Below are positions 9,509 to 18,512 of a stretch of DNA of 64,000 nt, one piece after another. The translations under genes were made by a program, and so were the position numbers. Source of the DNA: an uncultured beta proteobacterium (GTDB lineage Bacteria; Pseudomonadota; Gammaproteobacteria; Burkholderiales; Burkholderiaceae_C); the NCBI GenBank assembly GCA_903930255.1, contig CAIYYA010000226.1, forward strand, positions 1 through 64,000, written 5' to 3'. Numbering within the stretch: position 1 is the stretch's first letter; the number at the start of each line of letters is the position of its first letter. The notes beneath the pieces are model-generated. The model was not told the origin of the DNA. It saw only the letters and a program-made list of their open reading frames with translations, and did not search any database.

Positions 9509-10138
9509 ATGATTCATGTGATTTTGTGTGATGACCATGCCATGATTCGGCGCGGTATACGCGACACGCTGGCAGAGGCTGTCGATATTCGCGTCACGGC
9601 TGAAACTGGAAGCTACTCTGAGGTGCGTGAAGCCCTGCGCTCGGCACCTTGCGATGTGTTGGTGCTCGATTTGAATTTGCCAGGGCGTGGTGGCCTAGAA
9701 GTGCTGGCCAGTCTGCGCGAGACCGACTCACCGGTCAAGGTTCTGGTGGTTTCGATGTATCCTGAAGACCAATACGCCATTCGTTGTCTTAAATCAGGTG
9801 CCCAAGGCTATTTGAACAAGGCTGGCGACCCTGCCGACTTGATCATTGCAGTTCGCACCGTCGCACAAGGCAGAAAGTATGTAACACCTGCGGTGGCGCA
9901 AATGCTGGTGGAAAATTTGAATACACCGCAAAACTTGAGCCTGCACGCCAGTTTGTCGGAGCGAGAGCTGCAAACCTTGCTGAAGATTGCATCGGGCAAG
10001 CGTTTGTCAGACATTGCCGAAGAGCTGATGCTCAGTCCCAAGACCGTCAGTGTTTATCGTGCGCGGGTTCTGGAAAAGCTCAAACTGACCAACAATTCTG
10101 AACTAACGGTGTACGCTATTCGTAACGGGCTGGTATGA
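9509..10138 (+). CDS. NarL/LuxR-family response regulator
   Basis: 209 residues: receiver domain (CDDH, phosphoacceptor D54 in LVLDLNLPG) and a C-terminal LuxR helix-turn-helix (LSERELQTLLKIASGKRLSDIAEELMLSPKTVSVYRARVLEKL). It should be phosphorylated by the kinase encoded just upstream. Target genes are not known; the neighbours are all chemotaxis and flagellar. Confidence 0.92.
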   Translation: MIHVILCDDHAMIRRGIRDTLAEAVDIRVTAETGSYSEVREALRSAPCDVLVLDLNLPGRGGLEVLASLRETDSPVKVLVVSMYPEDQYAIRCLKSGAQGYLNKAGDPADLIIAVRTVAQGRKYVTPAVAQMLVENLNTPQNLSLHASLSERELQTLLKIASGKRLSDIAEELMLSPKTVSVYRARVLEKLKLTNNSELTVYAIRNGLV

Positions 10139-10194
10139 AGCATGGATCCGGCCTGGTAGTGCGTTTCACCAAAACAGTTACATGAAATCGCGTC

Positions 10195-10274
10195 TTTTTC
10201 CGCCAAGCGTCGTTGCACAGCCTTGCCATACAGCCCGGTATGCCTGCCGCTGTGCGCCTAGCTTGGCGGAAAAA
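10195..10274. repeat. variable-stem/constant-core hairpin, copy A
   Basis: Perfect 14-bp outer arms (TTTTTCCGCCAAGC at 10195-10208 and its complement at 10261-10274) enclose GTCGTTGC, a middle stem GCACAG/CTGTGC, an inner stem CATAC/GTATG and GCGCCTA. The core matches the copies at 43459, 46268 and 55541 while the arms are unrelated. It lies between convergent genes (the LuxR regulator and fliR), so it can act as a two-way terminator. Confidence 0.8.
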
Positions 10275-10331
10275 TCCATCAATTTTATTTGTAGCCATTT
10301 TGACGAAACGCACCACTAGTGCTGTTGCCGG

Positions 10332-11099
10332 TTAGCGAATCGAAAAAATATCTATTGCACGCACCATCAGCGCCATGAAGGGTTGGTCTAGCATGGGCAA
10401 TGTGGCGGTGATGCCGATCAGACCGACCGACAGCGTGATCGGGAAACCAATCGCATAGATGTTCATTTGTGGCGCCACGCGCGAGACGATGCCCAACGCC
10501 AAATTGGTGAACATCAGCATGCCAATCATGGGCAGCGCGATCCACAGGGCACTCGAAAACAGGCTGCTCCCCAAGTCATAAATCTTCATTTGTTGCAACG
10601 TTTGCAAAAAATTTTGCTCAACAGGAAAAGCTGTAAAACTGTTGACGATAGCCATCAGCACCATCAGATGCCCATTCATGACGACAAACAAAAAAGTCGC
10701 CATTTGACTGAAAAAACGAGCAACGGCACTGGTTTGCGAATTCAGCGATGGGTCAAAAAAGGCTGCGTAATTCAGCCCCATCTGAAAACCAACCAATTCA
10801 CCCGCGAGTTCTACGGCCGAAAAGACCACCCGAATCGCAAAGCCAATAGCCAACCCAACGCCGACTTGTTGTATCACGGCTCCATAAGCGTCTGGACCGG
10901 TCATGCTGATGATCGGCTGGCCAAGCAAGCTGGGCTGGGCGGCCAAGGCGACAAAAAAAGCCAGCGCAATGCGCGCACGAACTGGAAATGCCTTGGTGGA
11001 CAGGATCGGTGCGGATGTGAAAACAGCCAGTGTGCGCAAAAACGGCCACCACAAGGGTGACAACCAAGCCATCAGTTGGGCTTCAGAAAACGTGATCAC
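10332..11099 (-). CDS. fliR: FliR, flagellar export gate protein
   Basis: 255 residues with about six hydrophobic segments and the FliR pattern (VFTSAPILSTKAFPVRARIALAF; FFSQMATFLFVVMNGHLM). With FliP and FliQ it forms the export gate of the flagellar type III apparatus in the inner membrane. Last gene of the fliL-R run, 12 bases after fliQ. Confidence 0.95.
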   Translation of the reverse strand: MITFSEAQLMAWLSPLWWPFLRTLAVFTSAPILSTKAFPVRARIALAFFVALAAQPSLLGQPIISMTGPDAYGAVIQQVGVGLAIGFAIRVVFSAVELAGELVGFQMGLNYAAFFDPSLNSQTSAVARFFSQMATFLFVVMNGHLMVLMAIVNSFTAFPVEQNFLQTLQQMKIYDLGSSLFSSALWIALPMIGMLMFTNLALGIVSRVAPQMNIYAIGFPITLSVGLIGITATLPMLDQPFMALMVRAIDIFSIR

Positions 11100-11111
11100 G
11101 CGCAGTCAGGA

Positions 11112-11381
11112 CTAAAGAACCAGTGCCGGGATCGCTTCCAGCGTGCGCCGGATGTACTCCACCATCATACCCAGCATCCAGGGGCCAGCCAGCCCAAAGA
11201 CCGCCATGGCCGCGAGCAATTTAGGCACAAATGCCAGTGTGGCCTCGTTGATTTGAGTTACAGCCTGGAATACGCTGACCACAAGCCCGACAACCAATAC
11301 GGTGCCCAGCACCGGAGCCGCCAGCATCAGCAGCATCCACATGGCCTCTTGCCCAACTGTCAAAACCATTTGTGCGTTCAT
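11112..11381 (-). CDS. fliQ: FliQ, flagellar export gate protein
   Basis: 89 residues, two transmembrane helices, the usual FliQ length. The ATG at 11381 has GAGG seven bases upstream; a TTG two codons earlier is possible. Part of the FliPQR export gate. Confidence 0.95.
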   Translation of the reverse strand: MNAQMVLTVGQEAMWMLLMLAAPVLGTVLVVGLVVSVFQAVTQINEATLAFVPKLLAAMAVFGLAGPWMLGMMVEYIRRTLEAIPALVL

Positions 11382-11390
11382 AAGCAAGCC

Positions 11391-12200
11391 TCAAGTGACA
11401 AAACTGGCAGCCAGCGAGCCGATCAATAAATTCCAGCCATCTGCCAACACAAAAATCATCAGCTTAAAGGGCAGCGCAACCAGCACGGGCGAAAGCATCA
11501 TCATGCCCAGTGACATCAAAATGCTGGAAATCACGATGTCAATCACCATGAATGGGATGAAGATCATAAAACCAATCTGAAAGGCTGATTTCAACTCACT
11601 GATGACAAAAGCAGGCACTAAAACCCGTAGTGGTGCAGTCGCTGCGGTGGTGGCAGGATCAAGTTTGCCCAATTTGACAAACAAGGCCAGATCAGACTGT
11701 CGGGTTTGCTTGCTCATGAACAAACGCAAAGGTGCCTCGGCTTTAACCAAGGCCTGATCGAAGGCAATGGCGTTGGTGCTAAAGGGAAGGTAGGCGTCGT
11801 TATAAACTTTGTCCAGAGTGGGTCCCATGACAAACATGGTCAAAAACAGCGACAAGCCGACGATCACTTGGTTGGGTGGCAAAGCTTGGGTGCCCAGGGC
11901 TTGTCGCAGCAAAGACAAGACAATCACAATGCGGGTAAATCCTGTCATCATCAACAAAATGGCAGGCAAAAAAGACAGCGTCGTAAAAAAAAGCAAGGTT
12001 TGAATCGGCACAGAATAACTGGTGCTGTTTGATCCGCTGCCGATCAAAAGGGGCAACTGTGCGGTGGTTTGCGCTAAGCCGTTCTGATGCAGCAAAAGCA
12101 GCAGCAGCCCGCACGCGAACCCTTTGAAAGGCCAGTCGGCACCTGTACGCAAAATGAAGCGTTTCATGATGGTGGGTGTGGCTGCATCAGTGGGTCGCAT
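11391..12200 (-). CDS. fliP: FliP, flagellar export gate protein
   Basis: 269 residues: N-terminal signal-like segment, then the conserved FliP region (QTLLFFTTLSFLPAILLMMTGFTRIVIVLSLLRQALGT; LPFKLMIFVLADGWNLLIGSL). The ATG at 12200 overlaps the end of fliO by 14 bases; an alternative ATG at 12167 would give 258 residues and place the signal peptide at the very start. Neither has a strong ribosome site. Confidence 0.95.
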   Translation of the reverse strand: MRPTDAATPTIMKRFILRTGADWPFKGFACGLLLLLLHQNGLAQTTAQLPLLIGSGSNSTSYSVPIQTLLFFTTLSFLPAILLMMTGFTRIVIVLSLLRQALGTQALPPNQVIVGLSLFLTMFVMGPTLDKVYNDAYLPFSTNAIAFDQALVKAEAPLRLFMSKQTRQSDLALFVKLGKLDPATTAATAPLRVLVPAFVISELKSAFQIGFMIFIPFMVIDIVISSILMSLGMMMLSPVLVALPFKLMIFVLADGWNLLIGSLAASFVT

Positions 12201-12498
12201 TCTCAGCGCAAACTATCGGCGCCAATGCAGGCAGGGGCGCTGGGGCGCTGTGCAAGCAGGTAATCGACTGCGTGGTGACACCCAGAGTGAGCCAAGTTCG
12301 CTGTCCTTGTGGCCCCACTTCGATGGTGATTACGCGCTGTTGCGGCCCCAAGGCAAGACTTGAAATAATCTGCGAACTGCTCTGTGCTGTGCCGCCTAAG
12401 GGACCATAGCGACGCTGAAACCATTTCAATCCCAGTGGCAATAGCGACAAAAAAAGAATAACCAGCGCGATCGAGACCCAAGCCTGCGTCATGACCAA
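12187..12498 (-). CDS. fliO: FliO, flagellar export assembly protein
   Basis: 103 residues: one N-terminal membrane helix (WVSIALVILFLSLLPLGL) and a short cytoplasmic domain with the FliO pattern LGPQQRVITIEVG. FliO helps assemble FliP in the membrane. Directly after fliN (one base) and overlapping fliP. Confidence 0.88.
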   Translation of the reverse strand: MVMTQAWVSIALVILFLSLLPLGLKWFQRRYGPLGGTAQSSSQIISSLALGPQQRVITIEVGPQGQRTWLTLGVTTQSITCLHSAPAPLPALAPIVCAENATH

Positions 12499-12499
12499 C

Positions 12500-12922
12500 T
12501 CAGCCTTTACTAACGCGCCGTAAACGCTCGGAGGGTGTAACGACGTCGGTTAGTCGAATGCCAAACTTGTCATTGACCACCACGACCTCACCCTGAGCTA
12601 TCAAATAGCCGTTCACCAAAACATCCATGGGTTCGCCAGCCAAGGCGTCCAGCTCGACCACCGAGCCTTGCCCCAATTGCAAAATATGTTTGATGGGCAC
12701 TTTGGTTCGTCCCAATTCAACGGACAACTGAACCGGAATGTCGAGCACGCGGTTAATGTCGTTGATTGGTATATCTGAAGAGCCAAATGAATGGGGTGAC
12801 GAACCCGAAAGAACACCACCCTGTTCGATGTTGGGGGCAGTGTCACTGCCCTTTTGCTCCATCAGAGCTTCGGCCCAGTCGGCCATTGCATCGTCTTCTT
12901 GGGATTTATCATCCGTTGCCAT
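12500..12922 (-). CDS. fliN: FliN, flagellar motor switch protein
   Basis: 140 residues; acidic N-terminal region and C-terminal SpoA domain (VQLSVELGRTKVPIKHILQLGQGSVVELD; NGYLIAQGEVVVVNDKFGIRLTDV). Part of the C-ring with FliM and FliG. ATG 12922 with GGAAAGG upstream is chosen; it overlaps fliM by 14 bases. An upstream in-frame ATG at 12970 would add 16 residues of fliM-overlapping sequence. Confidence 0.95.
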   Translation of the reverse strand: MATDDKSQEDDAMADWAEALMEQKGSDTAPNIEQGGVLSGSSPHSFGSSDIPINDINRVLDIPVQLSVELGRTKVPIKHILQLGQGSVVELDALAGEPMDVLVNGYLIAQGEVVVVNDKFGIRLTDVVTPSERLRRVSKG

Positions 12923-13916
12923 GTCGTTCACCTTTCCAATTGAGATCGTTTGAGCGCAAGCATTTTTCAATCTTTAGCGCGTATTTGGCATTGTGTGTGC
13001 CGTAATGGCATTCAAAAATCGGAACACCGTCAATCGTAGCCTGTATCCTTGGTTGCCGGTCGAGCTCAATGAAATCACCCGTTTTCATTGCCAGAAGCTG
13101 CTCGACTGTGGCATCGGCATGTGCCAGCTCAGCCACCAAAACAACCTGTGCCGCCTGAATTTCCTGCGTCAGTACATTCACCCAACGCCGGTCAACCTCG
13201 ATGGAGTCGCCTTGCGTGGACGAATAGAGAACGTCACGAATGGGCTCGAGTGTGGCATACGGCATGCAAAAATGAACTGAGCCGGTGATCTCGCCAATTT
13301 CGAGCTGAAAAGAGGTGGTGATGACAATTTCGCTGGGTGTTGCGATATTCGCAAACTGGGGTTGCATTTCAGAGCGCTGGTATTCGAGCTCCAGCGGGTA
13401 GATGCCAACCCAGGCTTTTTTGTATTCCGTCGTGATGACATCCACCAGCCGGTTGATGACGCGCTGCTCGGTGGCTGAAAAATCACGTCCTTCAATGCGA
13501 GTTTGAAATTTGCCAATGCCGCCATACAACGATTCAATCACACCAAATACCAAGGCTGGTTCGCAAACGATCAGGCCGCTACCGCGCAGTGGCCGAATCG
13601 CCACAATGTTGAAGTTGGTGGGAACGGCCAGTTCGCGCAAAAAGGCGCTGTAGCGCTGCACCGTGACGGGGCCTACCGATATTTCTGGACTGCGCCGAAT
13701 AAAGTTAAATAGACCCACCCGCAAATTGCGCGCGAATCGCTCGTTGACAATCTCCATCGTGGGCATGCGCCCACGAACGATACGCTCCTGACTGGAGATG
13801 TTGTAAGGGCGAACTTCGCCACTTTCGGGGACTTCTTCAGCTAGTTTTTGGCTTTCCCCTGTGACACCTTCCAATAAGGCATCCACTTCTTCCTGGGATA
13901 AGAAGGATTCACTCAT
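12909..13916 (-). CDS. fliM: FliM, flagellar motor switch protein
   Basis: 335 residues. The N-terminus carries the CheY-P binding motif LSQEEVDALLEGV, followed by the CheC-like middle domain and the C-terminal SpoA domain. FliM receives phospho-CheY and switches motor rotation. The binding peptide is intact, so CheY from the operon at 7.4 kb has a target here. Confidence 0.96.
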   Translation of the reverse strand: MSESFLSQEEVDALLEGVTGESQKLAEEVPESGEVRPYNISSQERIVRGRMPTMEIVNERFARNLRVGLFNFIRRSPEISVGPVTVQRYSAFLRELAVPTNFNIVAIRPLRGSGLIVCEPALVFGVIESLYGGIGKFQTRIEGRDFSATEQRVINRLVDVITTEYKKAWVGIYPLELEYQRSEMQPQFANIATPSEIVITTSFQLEIGEITGSVHFCMPYATLEPIRDVLYSSTQGDSIEVDRRWVNVLTQEIQAAQVVLVAELAHADATVEQLLAMKTGDFIELDRQPRIQATIDGVPIFECHYGTHNAKYALKIEKCLRSNDLNWKGERHGNG

Positions 13917-13934
13917 GGCTGGCGCAATCTCGAC

Positions 13935-14534
13935 TCATTGAACGATGAGACTTGAGAACAAGACACCCGTGACGGGATAGTCGACAGCGACCTTTTTCTT
14001 GGCTTTCTTTTTGGCCGTTGCATCGGTGGGCGCTGCGGGCTCCTCGTGGCCACCACCAAAAGGAACGGAAGCTTCGCGCAAAATATCTTCGATCAACTTT
14101 TGTTTTCCCTCTGCTGAGAGCATTTCTTCAGCCGTTCGTTGTGATAACAATAGCAAGATGGCACTGCGAATGGTTGGCAAATAGGCTTTCACCGTATCGG
14201 TGGCGTGCGCGTCGAGCAATTCAAAAGTGATGCCAACCTGGGCGACTCGCTCACCACCGGGGTCGGCCAAATTCACCACCATGTTGTCCAAAGGTAAATA
14301 AACCGGCGCTGACTTAGCCCCGCCATGGGCTGCCGCCTTGGCGGGTGCTGCCTCTGCTGCATCGCCACCGTCTTCTGCCGCTGCAGCAGCAGCGGCTCGC
14401 TGCTTGCTGACATACAAAAATCCGCCACCACCACCCAAAACGAGAGCCAGCACGGCGCCAATGATGATGAATAACTTCTTTTTGCTCTTGGCAGGCGGTT
14501 TTTCGGCAGCTGCTTCTTCAGGTTTGGTAGCCAC
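13935..14534 (-). CDS. fliL: FliL, flagellar basal body-associated protein
   Basis: 199 residues: cytoplasmic Lys/Ala-rich start, one membrane helix (LFIIIGAVLALVLGGGGGFLYV), an Ala-rich linker and the periplasmic FliL domain (YLPLDNMVVNLAD). GTG start with AAGGA upstream. Contains an unusual lysine-rich insertion (AKKKAKKKVAV) near the C-terminus. First gene of the fliL-R run; 129 bases separate it from fliK. Confidence 0.93.
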   Translation of the reverse strand: MATKPEEAAAEKPPAKSKKKLFIIIGAVLALVLGGGGGFLYVSKQRAAAAAAAEDGGDAAEAAPAKAAAHGGAKSAPVYLPLDNMVVNLADPGGERVAQVGITFELLDAHATDTVKAYLPTIRSAILLLLSQRTAEEMLSAEGKQKLIEDILREASVPFGGGHEEPAAPTDATAKKKAKKKVAVDYPVTGVLFSSLIVQ

Positions 14535-14663
14535 GGTGTTTCCTTGGTTAAATCAGATTGAGCACATTATTTAGCACTTGCGGCGCGGTAGCGGTCTGAA
14601 AAGCGCTACAAAAGCACCGCATCCATGCAAGCTGCAAGTTTAAGGGCTTACAAGGTCTGCGCT

Positions 14664-15923
14664 TCAGACGAATATGTCGAGCGAGCGACCCATCGATGTC
14701 CGCGCCACGCCAGCACCCACAACTGCTGCCGTTTGAGAGGTGACGAAAAGGGGTTTTTTGTTTTCTTGCCGATGTTTGGGCGCGTCGCCGGGGGCACCAT
14801 CGCGCGCCGAAGTGCCCACCGACACGCTCGCCAGATTCAACCCTTGGTTCGAGAGCATCTCTTTGAGCTGTGCGGTTGCACCTTCAAGCGCTTGACGCAC
14901 CTCGGGTTGGCTGCAGCGGAAATCAATTTGTGCCTGATCGCCCTTGAGCGAGATGCTCACCTCAACCGGATCCTGGCCAAAGCCTTCCAAGGTTAGTTCG
15001 GCATTTTTGACATCATGCGAGACCCAATAGCTCAGCGTTTCCGCTAGCGCAGCTTGCGGCACGACCGCTTCGGTTTGAGCAATCTGGTAATCTGAACCTG
15101 CAGCGCCTGGCGGCGTGAAAATTGATCCAAATGCCGACTCCAGGGCATTCGCAGACGAATTTGAGCCCGGCTTCAGTGGCGTCTTTTCTCGTGAAACGCT
15201 GAATAGGTCTAACGCAGCGGCTATTTGCAGACTGCGTGCGGCATCGGCCAAGGGTGGTGACTGCTGTAGCTCGGGTATCGGCTTGCTTTCTTGTTGTATG
15301 GTTTGGAATGAAAACGCGCTCGATGGGATTGTGGCCGTGCTGTGTTTGGAGGTTGGCTTGGTTGGCGTCAAAAAATCTCGCGCCGACAAGTCTGTCGCGG
15401 CACTGGCACCCATCAACTTGTTGCTTGCCGTATCCGTCAAGGCGCTTTTGCGCTCTGTTTCTGGCCGTATTTCTGCGCCATGCGGATGGCGCTGGAGCCA
15501 TGTGTCACTGCGCATGGCCAATCCAGCAGGCGCACTGAGCAGGTTGACCATTTCACCTGGCTTGCCCGCAGCACCATCGCTTGCCAGATTGCTCAGCCCC
15601 GACGTGTCGGTCGCTGTCAGCGTGCTTGCTGTTGCCGCTAAAGCGCTGCTATCGACAGAGATGGTGTTGGCGTTGCTGTCTGTGTTCGCGAGTGCAAAAA
15701 CACCGGCAGACAAGTCGTTGGTTGGCAGAGCACTGGCGCCATCGTCAGGCGCAACTGCGTTAAGCGTGCTGTCATCAGCGGCTAATAAATTCATTAACTG
15801 AGAGAAGCCTCCGCTGGCATCCGTGGCGCCAGCCCCGGTTTTGCTTGCATGTTTGCTACTGTGCTGAGCCGCTGCAGGGGTGGTGCGCGACTGAACGGAA
15901 GATGGGTTGGATTCAATACTCAT
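14664..15923 (-). CDS. fliK: FliK, flagellar hook-length control protein
   Basis: 419 residues. The first 280 are Ser/Thr/Ala-rich and low in complexity, as in the ruler part of FliK. The conserved C-terminal hook domain follows (LTLEGFGQDPVEVSISLKGDQAQIDFRCSQPEVRQALEGA, LKEMLSNQGLNLASVSVG). Measures hook length and switches export specificity. It overlaps fliJ by four bases (ATGA). Confidence 0.9.
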   Translation of the reverse strand: MSIESNPSSVQSRTTPAAAQHSSKHASKTGAGATDASGGFSQLMNLLAADDSTLNAVAPDDGASALPTNDLSAGVFALANTDSNANTISVDSSALAATASTLTATDTSGLSNLASDGAAGKPGEMVNLLSAPAGLAMRSDTWLQRHPHGAEIRPETERKSALTDTASNKLMGASAATDLSARDFLTPTKPTSKHSTATIPSSAFSFQTIQQESKPIPELQQSPPLADAARSLQIAAALDLFSVSREKTPLKPGSNSSANALESAFGSIFTPPGAAGSDYQIAQTEAVVPQAALAETLSYWVSHDVKNAELTLEGFGQDPVEVSISLKGDQAQIDFRCSQPEVRQALEGATAQLKEMLSNQGLNLASVSVGTSARDGAPGDAPKHRQENKKPLFVTSQTAAVVGAGVARTSMGRSLDIFV

Positions 15924-16384
15924 GTTGTGGCCTCGGTTTGCTGTCGTATGCGACGCTGTGTTTGCATGGCTGCAAACTCGTCCATGTGTTTTTGCTCCAT
16001 GCGCTGATGCAGACGAGTCTGCTCCATGCGCCGTTTTTCCAACAGTTTTTGCAGACTGGCCAAACGCACTTCGGCTTGCACTTCCTGGCGTTGTGCGATG
16101 GCTACGCGCTGACTCGCAGCCTCTAGCGTAGCTTCTTGCAGGGTAACGGCCTGGTACAGCCGCCCCATAAATTGATAGTGGTGGTGCAACAGCTCAGATG
16201 TCGTGCCCTGTTGCGCGCCTTTGCTCCAGCGCTGTTCGGTTTCACTGGCGTATTGTTGCAATTGCAGCATTTGATCGCGTCCATGCGCTTGTGCCTTGAG
16301 CGTGTTTTGCCATTGAGCCATGGCCTGGTCACGCGCGAGCGTTGCCAGTTCAATAGCGATCGACAAACTTTTCAGGGACGACAT
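15920..16384 (-). CDS. fliJ: FliJ, flagellar export chaperone escort
   Basis: 154 residues, nearly all coiled coil with many Gln, Arg and Glu, as expected for FliJ, the stalk-like protein of the FliH-FliI ATPase complex. Between fliI and fliK in the usual order. Confidence 0.9.
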   Translation of the reverse strand: MSSLKSLSIAIELATLARDQAMAQWQNTLKAQAHGRDQMLQLQQYASETEQRWSKGAQQGTTSELLHHHYQFMGRLYQAVTLQEATLEAASQRVAIAQRQEVQAEVRLASLQKLLEKRRMEQTRLHQRMEQKHMDEFAAMQTQRRIRQQTEATT

Positions 16385-16412
16385 GTTGGATTAAGTCTCA
16401 GTTGATGTGAAA

Positions 16413-17828
16413 TCAGGTTTTTAGAGATACGCCCAGCGTATCTCCCATGTTTTGCACGCTTTCAGTCAAATTTGCAGACTCAAACATATCTTGCTGCAAA
16501 AATGACACCATGCCGTTGTTCAGCGCAATCGCCTCGTCAAGTGCCGGATCTGCGCCATTCACATAGGCTCCCAGTTGTATCAGGTCGCGCCCCTTTTCAA
16601 AGCGCGAATAAACAGCACGAAAACGCCTCGCCAAATCGAAATGAGCGCGCGAAACCACGTTGTGCATCACGCGTGAAGCCGAGCGCTCAATGTCGATGGC
16701 CGGGAAATGCCCAGCTTCAGCCAAGGAGCGTGACAACACAATGTGACCGTCCAGAATCGCTCTTGCGGCATCGGCAATCGGGTCTTGCTGATCGTCTCCC
16801 TCGGCTAAAACCGTGTAGAAAGCCGTGATTGAACCGACTCCATGGAGACCATTTCCACTGCGCTCAACCAGTTGCGGCAGCTTGGCAAAACACGATGGTG
16901 GATACCCCTTGGTAGCGGGAGGCTCGCCGATGGCCAAGGCAATTTCACGCTGCGCCATGGCATAGCGTGTTAGCGAATCCATCAACAGTAAAACATGCTT
17001 GCCTTTATCGCGAAAGCTTTCCGCAATTGCTGTGGCGTAAGCGGCTCCTTGCAGACGCAGCAGAGGGGGTGAATCGGCGGGCGCTGCCACGACCACAGCG
17101 CGGGCACGACCTTCTACACCCAAAATATCTTCGATGAATTCCTTGACTTCGCGACCACGTTCGCCAATCAGCCCGACCACAATCACATCAGCTTTGGTGT
17201 AGCGCGCCATCATTCCCAAAAGCACACTTTTGCCAACCCCGGAGCCCGAGAAGAGGCCCAGTCGTTGCCCGCGACCCACAGTGAGCAAGGCGTTGATGGC
17301 ACGAATGCCGGTGTCGAGTGTGTCGCGCACCGGCGCACGATCCATGGCATTGATCGGGGTTCGATCCAGCGGCAAAGATGCGACATCGAGAATCGGGCCT
17401 TTGTAGTCCATCGGAGTGCCCATCGCATCGACAACCCGACCGAGCAAACCTTCACCCAGAGGCAATCGCAAAACGCCCAGCGTCTCCGGCCGCTGCACTT
17501 GGCGACGCTCGCCCAAGCGCGGTAGCGTGATATAGGCTGGAGCCGGGTGCACACTGGCACCGCTTGAAAGCCCGTGCACATCACCAGCCGGCATCAAAAA
17601 AGCCCGATCACCCGAAAACCCGACCACTTCAGACAGCACCGGTGGCTGGCCTGGCATGCGAATCCAGCATTGGGAACCCACCGGAACCCGAATGCCAACG
17701 GCCTCTAGCACCAGCCCAGCCAAGCGAGTCAAGGTACCTCGCACTTCCAGTGGCTGGCTGGCTTGCACCCGCGCTTTGGCATCTGACAAAAACAATTGCC
17801 AGGACTGGCTTGCGCTAACTGTTGTCAC
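16413..17828 (-). CDS. fliI: FliI, flagellum-specific ATPase
   Basis: 471 residues, F1-beta-like ATPase. Walker [11 protein letters not shown] (near 17235), Walker [14 protein letters not shown], and the FliI pattern [25 protein letters not shown]. Energises export with FliH and FliJ. Overlaps fliH by 14 bases. Confidence 0.96.
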   Translation of the reverse strand: MTTVSASQSWQLFLSDAKARVQASQPLEVRGTLTRLAGLVLEAVGIRVPVGSQCWIRMPGQPPVLSEVVGFSGDRAFLMPAGDVHGLSSGASVHPAPAYITLPRLGERRQVQRPETLGVLRLPLGEGLLGRVVDAMGTPMDYKGPILDVASLPLDRTPINAMDRAPVRDTLDTGIRAINALLTVGRGQRLGLFSGSGVGKSVLLGMMARYTKADVIVVGLIGERGREVKEFIEDILGVEGRARAVVVAAPADSPPLLRLQGAAYATAIAESFRDKGKHVLLLMDSLTRYAMAQREIALAIGEPPATKGYPPSCFAKLPQLVERSGNGLHGVGSITAFYTVLAEGDDQQDPIADAARAILDGHIVLSRSLAEAGHFPAIDIERSASRVMHNVVSRAHFDLARRFRAVYSRFEKGRDLIQLGAYVNGADPALDEAIALNNGMVSFLQQDMFESANLTESVQNMGDTLGVSLKT

Positions 17829-18510
17829 TGGGTTCCTCCCAGGCGCTGCTCAGGCCCAGGCTAGCTATCGCGCGCTGCCAACGGTTTTGCAAGCTGGCAT
17901 CAACCACGGTGCCAGCTGACTCCAGCAAACAGCCGCCTGGCAAAATGCTGGCGTCTGCGCGCAAAGTCAAGGCCATGCCGCTAAATTCGGACTGCACCAG
18001 AGGTTGCAACACTGCAAAATCAGTTGGGCTCATGCGAACCACCGCACTGCGATGTTCCGCCCCGAGCAAGTCCAAAGCCTCACGAAGCACCGGCAAAACG
18101 ACGTTCGGATTCACAGAGAGCTCCTGGCGCAGCACTTGGCGAGCCAACTCGCACGACAGCGCAAGAACACCTTGCGCCATCACCTGGGCCGCATCAGCAA
18201 CACCGGCCTGAGTCGCCGCAAAGAGCGCAGTCAATTGAGTGGCGTTTTGCTGCGCCTGATTGGCCAGGAAATCTTGCATCTGAAGATGCAATTCGGTTTG
18301 CGCCAAAGCGCGACCCTGTGCCATCCCGGCGGCGTAGCCGTCTTGGTAGCTTTTCAAGCGCTGCTGCTCGGCCTGACTGGCGTCCTGCGCCTCTTCACGA
18401 GCTTTGGTTTGTGAGGCAAGCAGTTGAGCCGCTGTGTCAATGGCGCCAAAATTCCACTGTTCAACAGCTGCAATTTCTTCACCCGGAATAAAACGTGAAT
18501 AGTTGCGCAT
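17815..18510 (-). CDS. fliH: FliH, flagellar export ATPase regulator
   Basis: 231 residues, Gln/Ala-rich coiled coil ([24 protein letters not shown]) then the FliH/V-type stator domain. Binds and restrains FliI. ATG at 18510; a TTG at 18516 overlapping the fliG stop (TTGA) is an equally possible start. Confidence 0.92.
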   Translation of the reverse strand: MRNYSRFIPGEEIAAVEQWNFGAIDTAAQLLASQTKAREEAQDASQAEQQRLKSYQDGYAAGMAQGRALAQTELHLQMQDFLANQAQQNATQLTALFAATQAGVADAAQVMAQGVLALSCELARQVLRQELSVNPNVVLPVLREALDLLGAEHRSAVVRMSPTDFAVLQPLVQSEFSGMALTLRADASILPGGCLLESAGTVVDASLQNRWQRAIASLGLSSAWEEPSDNS

Positions 18511-18512
18511 GA

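Noticed and set aside
10195-10274. Hairpin copy A as an integron attC site
   Set aside because: No GTTRRRY/RYYYAAC ends and no cassette arrangement; the conserved bases are inside the loop region, not at the ends.
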